A program made the translations under genes and the position numbers. The notes under the pieces are model-generated. The model was not told the DNA's origin. It saw only the letters and a program-made list of their open reading frames with translations, and ran no database searches. From positions 248,001 through 312,000 of the forward strand of contig NZ_JALJZX010000002.1 in NCBI RefSeq assembly GCF_024171485.1: DNA of 64,000 nucleotides, read 5' to 3'. The stretch comes from Chryseobacterium sp. HSC-36S06 (GTDB lineage: Bacteria > Bacteroidota > Bacteroidia > Flavobacteriales > Weeksellaceae). Shown here piece after piece: positions 1-7,561 of this stretch (its first letter is position 1; each line of letters starts with the position of its first letter).

Positions 1-2
1 CT

Positions 3-638
3 AAGGGAAGTTTTAATTTCCTGAATCTTGATGAGATTGAGGCCTTTAAAGATTCTGTTTTTGCCAATCAGCAGCCAGATCTGTTCAGTGATGAAAAATT
101 GAGCTGGAAGGAAAAACAGGCGCAGAAAAATAATTCTCCTGAATATATGGTCGCAGGGTTGGTGACCGAATACAGCGTGCGCGACGGTAAAAACAGCGGC
201 GAGAAAATAGCATTCATTACTCTGGAAGATTACAGCGGGAGTTACGGTTTCCGCCTTGGTGACCGCGATTATATGAGATTGAGAGATAAAATTGATGTGC
301 AGCGTTTTGTGATCTTTAAAATTAAATTTTCTCAGGGTAAAGACGGAAGAGTCTTCGTAAATGTCGCTGAGGTCATCGATCTGAAAGATGCTTTTGAGAA
401 ATTTGCAAAGAAAATGACCGTCGTTGTTAATCTGCAGGATTTGCGAAGGGAAGATATTGACTTCTTCAAAGCGAATTTTATCGAAAATCAGGGCGAGCAA
501 AAACTGAACTTTTTTGTAAAGAACCCCGAAGATCAGTCGACAATTGAATTGATGTCGATGAAGGCACATGTGGAAATAAACGGTGACCTGCTCGAGATTA
601 TTCACGATATGCAGAAATATGAGGTTTTCCTGAACTAA
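3..638 (+). CDS. dnaE: DNA polymerase III alpha subunit, C-terminal part (partial)
   Basis: The frame is open from the window edge, so only the last ~211 codons are seen and the real start lies upstream. The visible part begins with the linker that follows the helix-hairpin-helix region (QQPDLFSDEKLSWKEKQ), then an OB-fold nucleic-acid-binding module (EYMVAGLVTEYSVRDGKNSG and the FITLEDYSGSYGFRLG stretch), then the short C-terminal tail. This arrangement is typical of the end of the replicative polymerase alpha subunit in Bacteroidota. The catalytic PHP and polymerase domains are not in the window. A strong hairpin with a T-run follows the stop. The identification rests on the C-terminal domain only. 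Confidence 0.85.
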   Translation, partial: KGSFNFLNLDEIEAFKDSVFANQQPDLFSDEKLSWKEKQAQKNNSPEYMVAGLVTEYSVRDGKNSGEKIAFITLEDYSGSYGFRLGDRDYMRLRDKIDVQRFVIFKIKFSQGKDGRVFVNVAEVIDLKDAFEKFAKKMTVVVNLQDLRREDIDFFKANFIENQGEQKLNFFVKNPEDQSTIELMSMKAHVEINGDLLEIIHDMQKYEVFLN

Positions 639-682
639 TTTTAATAGCCCATAGAAAAATATTGTAGAATTTTTTGATATTG

Positions 683-709
683 AAACAGCATCTTAGGTGC
701 TGTTTTTTT
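683..709 (+). terminator. Rho-independent terminator after dnaE
   Basis: An 8-bp perfect stem (683-690 with 698-705, AAACAGCA/TGCTGTTT) with a 7-nt loop runs directly into a T-run. It lies 45 nt after the dnaE stop. Confidence 0.85.
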
Positions 710-837
710 ATGTGTTTGAGGGTGTTTCTTAGAAATTGACTTGATGTTAAGATGTTGATAGTGAATTACTTTGGGTGATTTCACGGTATTGTTTCTCAAT
801 AAAAACATGTATATTCGTAATCCTAAACACAAATCAT

Positions 838-1494
838 ATGAAAACTGAAATTATTCTTTTTGACAATCATTTTCTGTATTTACAAGCGTTGTGTTGTCTG
901 TTGGATAAAAAAGGATTCGACAAAAAATACAATTATCAATATACAGTAAATCCAGATGAGTTAGAGAATTTAGTAAGTGAAAAATCAGAAATGGCGGTGC
1001 TGAATATTTTAGGATTAAGTACCAACGACGCTTTCACTTTAGTTGAACAGTTAATGACTGTAAATCCTGAGCTGAAAATCATCATTCTGACACTGAATCC
1101 TGATGTGAAAGTCATCAAGAAATTCTTCGATAAGGGCGTAAAGTCTGTCCTGAGCAGAGATACCGATGCCGCACTATTTATCACGGCATTAAATGAAGTA
1201 ATCGCCGGCAATGTTTTTATAAGCGACGAAACTAAGAATTCGCTTTATAACTTCATTTGTAATCTTGAGGATCCTAATGAAAAAAAATTCGGAGTAATAG
1301 AAGAACTTACCGGGAGAGAGAAAGAAGTACTAGAGTTGATTTGCGAAGGATTACGCACTAAAGATATTGCCGATAAACTTTTTATAAGCATTCATACCGT
1401 AGAGTCGCACCGCCGGAAAATTATGTCTAAACTCGATGTACGGAATTCATCCATGCTGGTGAAATTTGCGGTAGACAATCACTTGGTTAATTAA
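838..1494 (+). CDS. LuxR/NarL-type response regulator with degenerate receiver
   Basis: 219 aa. The N-terminal ~120 residues have receiver-domain layout and the C-terminal 65 residues are a NarL/FixJ HTH (ELTGREKEVLELICEGL through IHTVESHRRKIMSKL), so it should bind DNA. The phospho-acceptor position is Asn (MAVLNILGL, about residue 56) instead of Asp, the usual acidic pair near the N-terminus is reduced to a single Asp (LFDNHF), and the conserved Lys region reads SVLSRD. Conventional phosphorylation is therefore unlikely (inference). I chose ATG 838 because MKTEIILFD matches the family start; an upstream in-frame ATG at 775 would add an unusual leader. No kinase gene is adjacent. The gene ends in a bidirectional terminator. 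Confidence 0.85.
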   Translation: MKTEIILFDNHFLYLQALCCLLDKKGFDKKYNYQYTVNPDELENLVSEKSEMAVLNILGLSTNDAFTLVEQLMTVNPELKIIILTLNPDVKVIKKFFDKGVKSVLSRDTDAALFITALNEVIAGNVFISDETKNSLYNFICNLEDPNEKKFGVIEELTGREKEVLELICEGLRTKDIADKLFISIHTVESHRRKIMSKLDVRNSSMLVKFAVDNHLVN

Positions 1495-1496
1495 AA

Positions 1497-1522
1497 AAAA
1501 GCCACCGTAATTGGTGGTTTTT
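1497..1522. terminator. Bidirectional terminator between convergent genes
   Basis: GCCACC/GGTGGT stem around GTAATT, flanked by an A-run on the left and a T-run on the right, so it can act in both directions. It lies between the regulator ending at 1494 and the small minus-strand gene ending at 1526. Confidence 0.8.
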
Positions 1523-1525
1523 AAT

Positions 1526-1735
1526 TTATGCTGCTTTCTTTGTAGCTTTTTTCTCTGCAGAATGGTCACCTTTACAGTCTTTGTGATTCTTCATATCGCA
1601 GTTTTGGACTGTCTTTTTAGCATCCATCTTACATTCCTTGGAATCTTTGCCTGCGCAGCAGGATTTTTTGGGAGTTTCCTGGGCAAATCCCAAAGTGAAA
1701 GCACTTATCGCCAATACCGAAAAAATTTTCTTCAT
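1526..1735 (-). CDS. Small exported Cys/Lys-rich protein
   Basis: 69 aa. A clear Sec signal peptide (MKKIFSVLAISAFTLGFAQ) is followed by ~50 residues rich in Lys, with five cysteines in CC and single-C spacing (KKSCCAGKDSKECK, VQNCDMKNHKDCKGDH) and two histidines. The tail is Lys/Ala rich (AEKKATKKAA). I do not recognise a named family. Cys and His density suggests metal binding or a redox role in the periplasm, which is inference. ATG 1735 gives the complete signal peptide. It shares its terminator with the convergent regulator gene. Confidence 0.7.
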   Translation of the reverse strand: MKKIFSVLAISAFTLGFAQETPKKSCCAGKDSKECKMDAKKTVQNCDMKNHKDCKGDHSAEKKATKKAA

Positions 1736-1811
1736 ATTGTTCTGGTTTTTATTTGTTTAGAGATACGAATATATGAATATTTTGGAATAAGGAAGCGCGA
1801 AACTACTATCT

Positions 1812-2960
1812 TTAACTTAAAGTTCTTTTGAGAATTTCTGCTGCTTTCAGAATTGTTTCCTCTTTTTTTGCAAAGCAGAACCGCACTCGTCCGTAATTTG
1901 TAGGTTCGTGATAAAATGCGGATACAGGAATTGTCGCCACCTTCGAATGCGTCGTCAGCCAAACTGCAAATTCTTTTTCGGTTTTTGATGATATCTTTTC
2001 ATAGTTCATAATCTGGAAATATCCGGCTTCAGCTTTTTCAGTGATTGAAAATGGCAGATCTTTAAAACAATCAATAAAAAAATCTCTTTTTTGCTGCATA
2101 AACCTTCGGTTTTCTTCTACATCAAAGATTTCTAAATATTTCGCAATTGCATATTGAGCCGGCGAATTAACACTGAAACTTAAATACTGGTGAACCCGCC
2201 GGTACGCCTTAGAAAGTTCTTCTGAAGCTAACACATATCCAATCTTCCAACCCGTGATATGAAACATCTTACCGAAGGAAAAAATACTGAAACATTTTTC
2301 CTTTAAAACAGGGTGATGAAATGCGCTGTAAAATTCATGCTGGTCATACGTAAGAAGGTCATAAACTTCGTCGGAAATTAGAATAATATCGGTGTTTACG
2401 ATAATTTTTGATAACTCATCCCAGTCTTCTTTTTTCCAGATTTTCCCGGAAGGGTTGTGCGGAGAATTAATGATGATTGCGCGTGTTTTGAGACTGATAA
2501 CCTGTTTCAGTGCTTCAAAATCGACATCGAAATTATCTTTAAGATTTACGTAAACCGGAATTCCGCCGTTAACTTCTATTGCCGGGACATAAGAATCGTA
2601 GCAGGGCTCCAAAACTATAACTTCATCACCAAAGTTTACAATCGCTGCAAGAGCCGTGTAAATCGCATAACTGGCGCCTGGCGAAACCGTAATGTGTTCT
2701 TTCGCTACGTCAATTGGATTCCTTCTGTTTCGGTTAAATTCGGTTAACTGTTCAATAAGCATTGGTAAACCTGCCATCGGAGCATACTGATTGAAATTTT
2801 TTTCCGTTCCTTCCCCCAGAAGTCTTTTCAGGCGCACATCAATCTCATAATCGGGAAAACCCTGTGATAAGTTTACCGCGTCGTGTTGCTGTGCCAGAGC
2901 CGACATTTCTGAGAAAATCGTAAGGTCGCTGCCCGAATGTTTTCTTTTAATCATACTCAA
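1812..2960 (-). CDS. Pyridoxal-phosphate-dependent methionine/kynurenine-type aminotransferase
   Basis: 382 aa, the normal length for class I/II fold-type I aminotransferases. Landmarks in order: substrate-loop start VNLSQGFPDYE, cofactor-phosphate region SPGASYAIYTAL, the IINSPHNPSGKIW motif, the SDEVYDLLTY Asp/Tyr pair, and the Schiff-base lysine in FSFGKMFHITGWKIGY. The SQGFPD opening and this lysine context are those of the methionine aminotransferase (YbdL)/kynurenine aminotransferase subgroup. The likely reaction is transamination of methionine or aromatic amino acids with 2-oxo acids in the cytoplasm. Exact substrate is inferred. It is divergent from the M28 peptidase gene, with a 68-bp shared upstream region. 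Confidence 0.85.
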   Translation of the reverse strand: MSMIKRKHSGSDLTIFSEMSALAQQHDAVNLSQGFPDYEIDVRLKRLLGEGTEKNFNQYAPMAGLPMLIEQLTEFNRNRRNPIDVAKEHITVSPGASYAIYTALAAIVNFGDEVIVLEPCYDSYVPAIEVNGGIPVYVNLKDNFDVDFEALKQVISLKTRAIIINSPHNPSGKIWKKEDWDELSKIIVNTDIILISDEVYDLLTYDQHEFYSAFHHPVLKEKCFSIFSFGKMFHITGWKIGYVLASEELSKAYRRVHQYLSFSVNSPAQYAIAKYLEIFDVEENRRFMQQKRDFFIDCFKDLPFSITEKAEAGYFQIMNYEKISSKTEKEFAVWLTTHSKVATIPVSAFYHEPTNYGRVRFCFAKKEETILKAAEILKRTLS

Positions 2961-3028
2961 ATTTATAATAATTGTTTTATAATCGGATCTGAAAAAAAAT
3001 GCTATTTTTAAACTTTACAAAATTATTT

Positions 3029-4051
3029 ATGAAAAACATTCTTATTCCGCTATTTTCAGTGGTTTTATTAACCAGTTGTGCGACTGTTAACTATTCCTAC
3101 GAAGGCAGGGCTTTTAAAAATTCATTACAGTCTATTACCCAGGACGATCTGAAGAAAAACCTATATGTAATTGCTTCCGACGAAATGGAGGGACGTAATA
3201 CAGGCAGCGCAGGACAGAAAAAAGCCGGCGAGTACATCATCAGACAGTATCGCGAAATGGGCGTATCCCATCCAACGCCGATGAGTTCTTACTATCAAAA
3301 TGTTCCTGCAGGATTTATGAATGCCAAAAGCAGAGGCAAAAGTCTTCCTGACTCAGAAAATATTCTGGCATTTATAGAAGGAAGCGAAAAACCCAACGAG
3401 GTTATTGTGATTTCTGCTCACTACGATCATGTTGGAACGCAGAATGGAGTGGTTTATAACGGTGCAGATGACGACGGAAGCGGTACAGTAGCAGTGATGG
3501 AGATTGCAGAAGCTTTCCAGAATGCGAAAAAAGCAGGCCATGGCCCGAAGAGATCTATGCTGTTTTTACATGTAACAGGAGAAGAGCATGGTCTTCTTGG
3601 ATCTGATTACTATTCGCAAAATCCGGTTTTTCCTTTAGCGAATACAGTTTCGAATCTTAATATCGATATGATCGGAAGATGTGATCCTGAAAATTGCGGA
3701 AAGGATTATGTGTATGTCATCGGGTCGGCAATGTTGAGTACAGAATTAAAGGCGATAAATGAAGCAGCCAATAACAAAACGGCCAAAATGCTTCTTAACT
3801 ACAAATACGACCAGCCGAATGATCCGCAAAGGCTTTATTACAGATCAGATCATTATAATTTTGCGAAGCACAATATTCCGGTGGCGTTTTTCTTTGACGG
3901 AATTCACGAAGATTACCACAAACCTACTGATGATGCAGATAAAATAGATTACGAAGCATTGCAGAAGCGCACGCAGCTGGTTTTTGCCACTGCTTGGGAA
4001 CTGGCAAACCGAAAAGACCGCATTGTGGTTGACGGTAAAAATGACCGTTAA
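3029..4051 (+). CDS. M28-family zinc peptidase lipoprotein
   Basis: 340 aa from ATG 3029, chosen because MKNILIPLFSVVLLTSC is a full lipoprotein signal ending in a lipobox Cys; ATG 2999 would add ten residues before it. The dinuclear zinc-aminopeptidase ligands are all visible: His in ISAHYDHVG, bridging Asp in NGADDDGSG, the catalytic/ligand Glu pair in GEEHGLLGSD, Asp in NIDMIGR, and the final His in EDYHKPTDDAD. The product should be a membrane-anchored aminopeptidase or similar exopeptidase facing the periplasm. Substrate is unknown. A strong terminator follows, then the tRNA gene. Confidence 0.9.
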   Translation: MKNILIPLFSVVLLTSCATVNYSYEGRAFKNSLQSITQDDLKKNLYVIASDEMEGRNTGSAGQKKAGEYIIRQYREMGVSHPTPMSSYYQNVPAGFMNAKSRGKSLPDSENILAFIEGSEKPNEVIVISAHYDHVGTQNGVVYNGADDDGSGTVAVMEIAEAFQNAKKAGHGPKRSMLFLHVTGEEHGLLGSDYYSQNPVFPLANTVSNLNIDMIGRCDPENCGKDYVYVIGSAMLSTELKAINEAANNKTAKMLLNYKYDQPNDPQRLYYRSDHYNFAKHNIPVAFFFDGIHEDYHKPTDDADKIDYEALQKRTQLVFATAWELANRKDRIVVDGKNDR

Positions 4052-4069
4052 AATTTCCTCTCAAAAAAT

Positions 4070-4097
4070 AATCCGTTGCTTTTGCAGCGGATTTTTG
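4070..4097 (+). terminator. Terminator after the M28 peptidase gene
   Basis: A 10-bp stem with one G-U pair (AATCCGTTGC with GCAGCGGATT), a TTTT loop, then a T-run. Confidence 0.85.
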
Positions 4098-4117
4098 TTT
4101 TCGTAAATTTGGTATCC

Positions 4118-4189
4118 GGCTCCATAGTTCAACGGATAGAATAGAAGTTTCCTAAACTTTAGATCCAAGTTCGATTCTTGGTGGAGTCA
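4118..4189 (+). tRNA. tRNA-Arg, anticodon CCT
   Basis: A 72-nt cloverleaf can be drawn completely: acceptor GGCTCCA with TGGAGTC (one G-U), D-arm GTTC/GAAT, anticodon arm GAAGT/ACTTT with loop TTCCTAA (anticodon CCT at 4151-4153, reading AGG), a 4-nt variable loop, and T-arm CCAAG/CTTGG with loop TTCGATT. The discriminator base is A and no CCA is encoded. It is followed 84 nt later by a terminator hairpin. Confidence 0.97.
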
Positions 4190-4272
4190 CTTTACGGAAA
4201 TAAGAGAATCCGCTCTTTAGGAACGGATTCAATAGATAAATCTCATTTTTTTTTAATTAGACAACAACAAAA

Positions 4273-4305
4273 AAGAGAAGCCGACGGTGCTTCTCTTAAA
4301 TTTTT
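4273..4305 (+). terminator. Terminator downstream of tRNA-Arg
   Basis: A 9-bp perfect stem (4273-4281 AAGAGAAGC with 4289-4297 GCTTCTCTT), a 7-nt loop, then AAATTTTT. The T-run is set back by three bases, so strength is uncertain. Confidence 0.7.
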
Positions 4306-4430
4306 ATATCAATTTAATGGTATTTCTGTGAGTGTTGAAAAAGATAAGTGCTCTCATTTCAATCTTATTTCAGAGTAAATGTAGCAATTATTATGACACG
4401 CAATATAAACTTAATGTTAAAATTCACAGC

Positions 4431-4454
4431 TTATCCACATTTTTTTGTGGATAA
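4431..4454. promoter_or_regulatory. Two inverted consensus DnaA boxes
   Basis: TTATCCACA at 4431-4439 and its exact reverse complement TGTGGATAA at 4446-4454, separated by six T. Both match the consensus 9-mer DnaA box. The pair can form a hairpin, but no T-run follows on either strand, which argues against a plain terminator. It lies in an AT-rich gap between the tRNA terminator and the end of uvrA. Function as a DnaA-binding site is inference. Confidence 0.5.
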
Positions 4455-4463
4455 CCATCTAGT

Positions 4464-7247
4464 TTAAAGCTTTTCCAGCAAAAATTTACCGGTATGTGAC
4501 TTTTTATTTTTCACCAATTCTTCAGGCGTTCCCGCAAAAACAACTTCGCCGCCGTATTTTCCAGCTTCCGGACCAATGTCAATAATAAAGTCTGCAGATT
4601 TAATAATATCCGGTTGATGTTCAATAACGATAACCGAATGTCCCAATTCAATGAGCGCCTGAAGTGAAGTAAGCAGTTTGTTGATATCATGAAAATGAAG
4701 TCCGGTAGAAGGTTCATCGAAAATAAACAGTGTTTTTTCGGTTGTAACGCCTTTCACCAGGAACGATGCAAGTTTTACACGCTGCGCCTCGCCGCCGGAA
4801 AGGGTAGAAGAACTTTGCCCAAGCTGCAGATATCCCAAACCAACTTCCTGCAACGGTTTTAGTTTGGTTACGATTTTCGCTTCATTGTTTTCGGTGAAAA
4901 ACTCCAGCGCTTCGTCTACCGTCATGTGCAGAATGTCGGAGATGTTTTTTTCATCGAACTTAATGTCCAGGATTTCATTTTTAAAACGGGATCCTTTACA
5001 GGTTTCACATTCCAGATCAATATCGGCCATAAACTGCATGGAAACAGTAATTACGCCTTCTCCTTTACAATCATCACATCTTCCGCCGTCAACATTGAAG
5101 GAGAAATGTTTGGGTTTCAGCCCCTGAACTTTCGCTAATTTTTGCTTTGAAAAAAGATCACGGATATCGTCGTAAGCTTTCAGATAAGTAACCGGATTTG
5201 AACGTGAAGATTTACCGATCGGGTTTTGATCAATCAGTTCGATATTTTTAATGAGTTTTTTTGGAAAGTCCACCGAATCGTAATCTCCTTTTTTGCCGCC
5301 CATCCCAAGCTGGATCTGAATTTCGTTAGTAAGGATTTCTTTCATTAAAGTAGATTTCCCGGAACCTGAAACTCCGGAAATCACCACGAGATTTTCCAAC
5401 GGAATATCAATATCAATGTTTTTCAGATTGTTTTGTCTGGCGCCTTTAATCTTGATAAATTCTTTAGCGTTTCTGCGTTTTTCCGGAACTTTAATTTCCA
5501 AGTTTCCGGTAAGGTATTTGGCAGTTAGTGAGTCGGAGTTTTTCAGTTCTTTAAAATCGCCTGCAAAAACAAGTTCACCGCCAAGATATCCTGCCTCCGG
5601 ACCAATGTCAATAATATAATCTGCAGCTCTCATCACATCTTCATCGTGTTCCACAACAATTACGGTATTTCCCAGATCGCGAAGGTTTTTCAGAACTTCA
5701 ATAAGATTTTCAGTGTCACGGGAATGCAGACCGATAGACGGTTCATCAAGAATATAAATGGAGCCAACGAGCGAACTTCCCAGGCTGGTTGCCAGATTAA
5801 TCCTTTGGCTTTCCCCACCGGAAAGCGTGTTTGAAGTTCTGTTGAGCGTTAAATAACCAAGCCCAACTTTTTCAAGAAATTCAAGTCTTGTCGTGATTTC
5901 ATATAAAAGCCTTTTGGCAATTTCTGCATCGTGTTTGTTGAGGTTTAAAGATTTTATCAGTGGCAAAAGTTCGTCAAGAGGCATGTCGATCATCGACTGG
6001 ATGTTGTGTCCGTCGATTTTTACCCATTTTGTCTCTTCGCGCAAACGCAAACCTTCGCAGGTAGGACAAAGTGTTTTTCCGCGGAATCTGGAAAGCATTA
6101 CGCGGTACTGGATTTTGTAGAGATTTTCTTCCAGCATTTTGAAGAAACTGTTAATGGAAGGGAAACCTCGGCTGCCGTCGCCTTTCCATAAATAATTTTT
6201 CTGCTCCTTTGTAAGCTGATAATAGGGTTTATGAACGGGGAAATCTTTGGATTTTTTAATGAAATCTTTTTTCCACTCGCTCATGCTTTCGCCCTTCCAG
6301 CTTGCTACAGCGTCTTCAAAAAGGGAAAGATTTTTATTCGGAATCACTAAATCCTCATCGATGCCGATTACTTTTCCGTAACCTTCGCATTCCGGGCAGG
6401 CTCCGTAAGGATTATTGAAACTGAAAAAATGTACATTCGGCTCCATGAATTCCATGCCGTCGAGTTCAAATTTATTTGAAAATTCGGTAACCTTTCCCGT
6501 TTCTATATTTTTAAGCGAGCAGTAACCGTGGCCTTCGTAAAACGCCATCTGTATTGAGTCTGCAAGCCTTTGGAGAAAACTTTCGTCTTCCTCATAACTG
6601 AAGCGGTCGATCACCAGAAAGATTTCCATGTCTTTTTCCGGAATAAATCCGAAACTTTCCAGGTCTTCTATTCCTGCAACATTTCCGTTGATTTCAAGTC
6701 GTGTGAAACCGGAAACCTTAAGTGTTTTGATGAGTTCCGAAAACTGAGCAATTTCAAATGTGAGCGGACTTCTTAAAAGGAAAGTCTGATTTTCAGATTT
6801 CTGAATAAAATTAATCACATCGGTTACCGAATCTTTTTTCACTTCATCACCGGAAACGGGTGAAAACGTACGGCCAACTCTGGCAAAAAGAAGCTTTAGA
6901 TAATCGTAAACTTCCGTCGAAGTTCCAACGGTAGAACGTGGATTCGAAGAAATAACTTTCTGCTGAATTGCGATTGATGGCGCAAGACCTTTGATATCAT
7001 CGACTTTTGGTTTCTCCAGCTTGCCTAAAAACTGCCTTGCATATGAACTTAAACTTTCAACGTAGCGCCGTTGACCTTCCGCATAAATCGTGTCGAAAGC
7101 AAGCGAAGATTTTCCGCTTCCGGAGACTCCTGTAATCACAATGAGTTTGTTTTTAGGAAGCAGCACATCAATGTGTTTCAGGTTATTCAGATGGGCGTTT
7201 TTTACGAAAATCTGTTTTTTTATATCAATATCTGTAGTTGTGGTCAT
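4464..7247 (-). CDS. uvrA: Excinuclease ABC subunit UvrA
   Basis: 927 aa, near full length. There are two ABC ATPase halves, each split by inserts: the first Walker [20 protein letters not shown] near residue 40 with signature [16 protein letters not shown] and Walker [13 protein letters not shown], and the second Walker [17 protein letters not shown] with [16 protein letters not shown] and [11 protein letters not shown]. Cys pairs are present at [26 protein letters not shown] and CETCKGSRF. The CxxC pair that in E. coli UvrA precedes the SFNNP motif is absent (the region reads [15 protein letters not shown]). It acts with UvrB and UvrC in nucleotide-excision repair damage recognition. It appears monocistronic. 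Confidence 0.97.
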   Translation of the reverse strand: MTTTTDIDIKKQIFVKNAHLNNLKHIDVLLPKNKLIVITGVSGSGKSSLAFDTIYAEGQRRYVESLSSYARQFLGKLEKPKVDDIKGLAPSIAIQQKVISSNPRSTVGTSTEVYDYLKLLFARVGRTFSPVSGDEVKKDSVTDVINFIQKSENQTFLLRSPLTFEIAQFSELIKTLKVSGFTRLEINGNVAGIEDLESFGFIPEKDMEIFLVIDRFSYEEDESFLQRLADSIQMAFYEGHGYCSLKNIETGKVTEFSNKFELDGMEFMEPNVHFFSFNNPYGACPECEGYGKVIGIDEDLVIPNKNLSLFEDAVASWKGESMSEWKKDFIKKSKDFPVHKPYYQLTKEQKNYLWKGDGSRGFPSINSFFKMLEENLYKIQYRVMLSRFRGKTLCPTCEGLRLREETKWVKIDGHNIQSMIDMPLDELLPLIKSLNLNKHDAEIAKRLLYEITTRLEFLEKVGLGYLTLNRTSNTLSGGESQRINLATSLGSSLVGSIYILDEPSIGLHSRDTENLIEVLKNLRDLGNTVIVVEHDEDVMRAADYIIDIGPEAGYLGGELVFAGDFKELKNSDSLTAKYLTGNLEIKVPEKRRNAKEFIKIKGARQNNLKNIDIDIPLENLVVISGVSGSGKSTLMKEILTNEIQIQLGMGGKKGDYDSVDFPKKLIKNIELIDQNPIGKSSRSNPVTYLKAYDDIRDLFSKQKLAKVQGLKPKHFSFNVDGGRCDDCKGEGVITVSMQFMADIDLECETCKGSRFKNEILDIKFDEKNISDILHMTVDEALEFFTENNEAKIVTKLKPLQEVGLGYLQLGQSSSTLSGGEAQRVKLASFLVKGVTTEKTLFIFDEPSTGLHFHDINKLLTSLQALIELGHSVIVIEHQPDIIKSADFIIDIGPEAGKYGGEVVFAGTPEELVKNKKSHTGKFLLEKL

Positions 7248-7561
7248 GACTAAAATTAAAGCTTACAAAATTACGGATTTTTTCACCGAAATTACTGCGA
7301 ACAAATATTTTTAAAATGAAACCGATACCGACAGTGTTTTTTGAATTAGTGAGAATGTTCGTGGTTGAAATTGTTAGATTAGTAATTAAAAATATTGAAT
7401 TATCATGAGTTTACTGACTAACATTTGTCATAAATATTGTTTTCTTTTTTTGCTGAGTTGTTATTTATATTTGCCGCTTATTTTGGTGTAAATAATCATG
7501 AATGCTTAGTTTCTGACTTTTTAGTGATTGTTGTTTTCATTCCGAACCTTATCTAAATTTA
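7248..7561. other. Intergenic region upstream of the TonB receptor
   Basis: A 314-bp AT-rich divergent gap between uvrA and the TonB-dependent receptor. The only signal I can support is TATATTTG at 7466-7473, a good Bacteroidota -7 box for the rightward gene. I looked for a cobalamin riboswitch and other conserved leader structures and did not see one. Confidence 0.6.
7466..7473 (+). promoter_or_regulatory. Putative -7 box (TATATTTG) for the TonB receptor
   Basis: Perfect match to TAnnTTTG, ~90 nt before the start codon. No well-placed -33 TTTG was found. Confidence 0.45.

Noticed and set aside
4178-4378. Open frame overlapping the end of tRNA-Arg
   Set aside because: It begins inside the tRNA, crosses the tRNA terminator hairpin and has no recognisable domain or start context.
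4273-4454. The DnaA-box pair as a simple uvrA terminator
   Set aside because: The hairpin loop is the T/A run and no T-run follows on the minus strand, so it lacks the usual terminator form; a DnaA-site reading fits better but is unproven.
7248-7561. Cobalamin riboswitch upstream of the BtuB-like receptor
   Set aside because: No B12-box-like sequence or suitable stem set was found in the gap.
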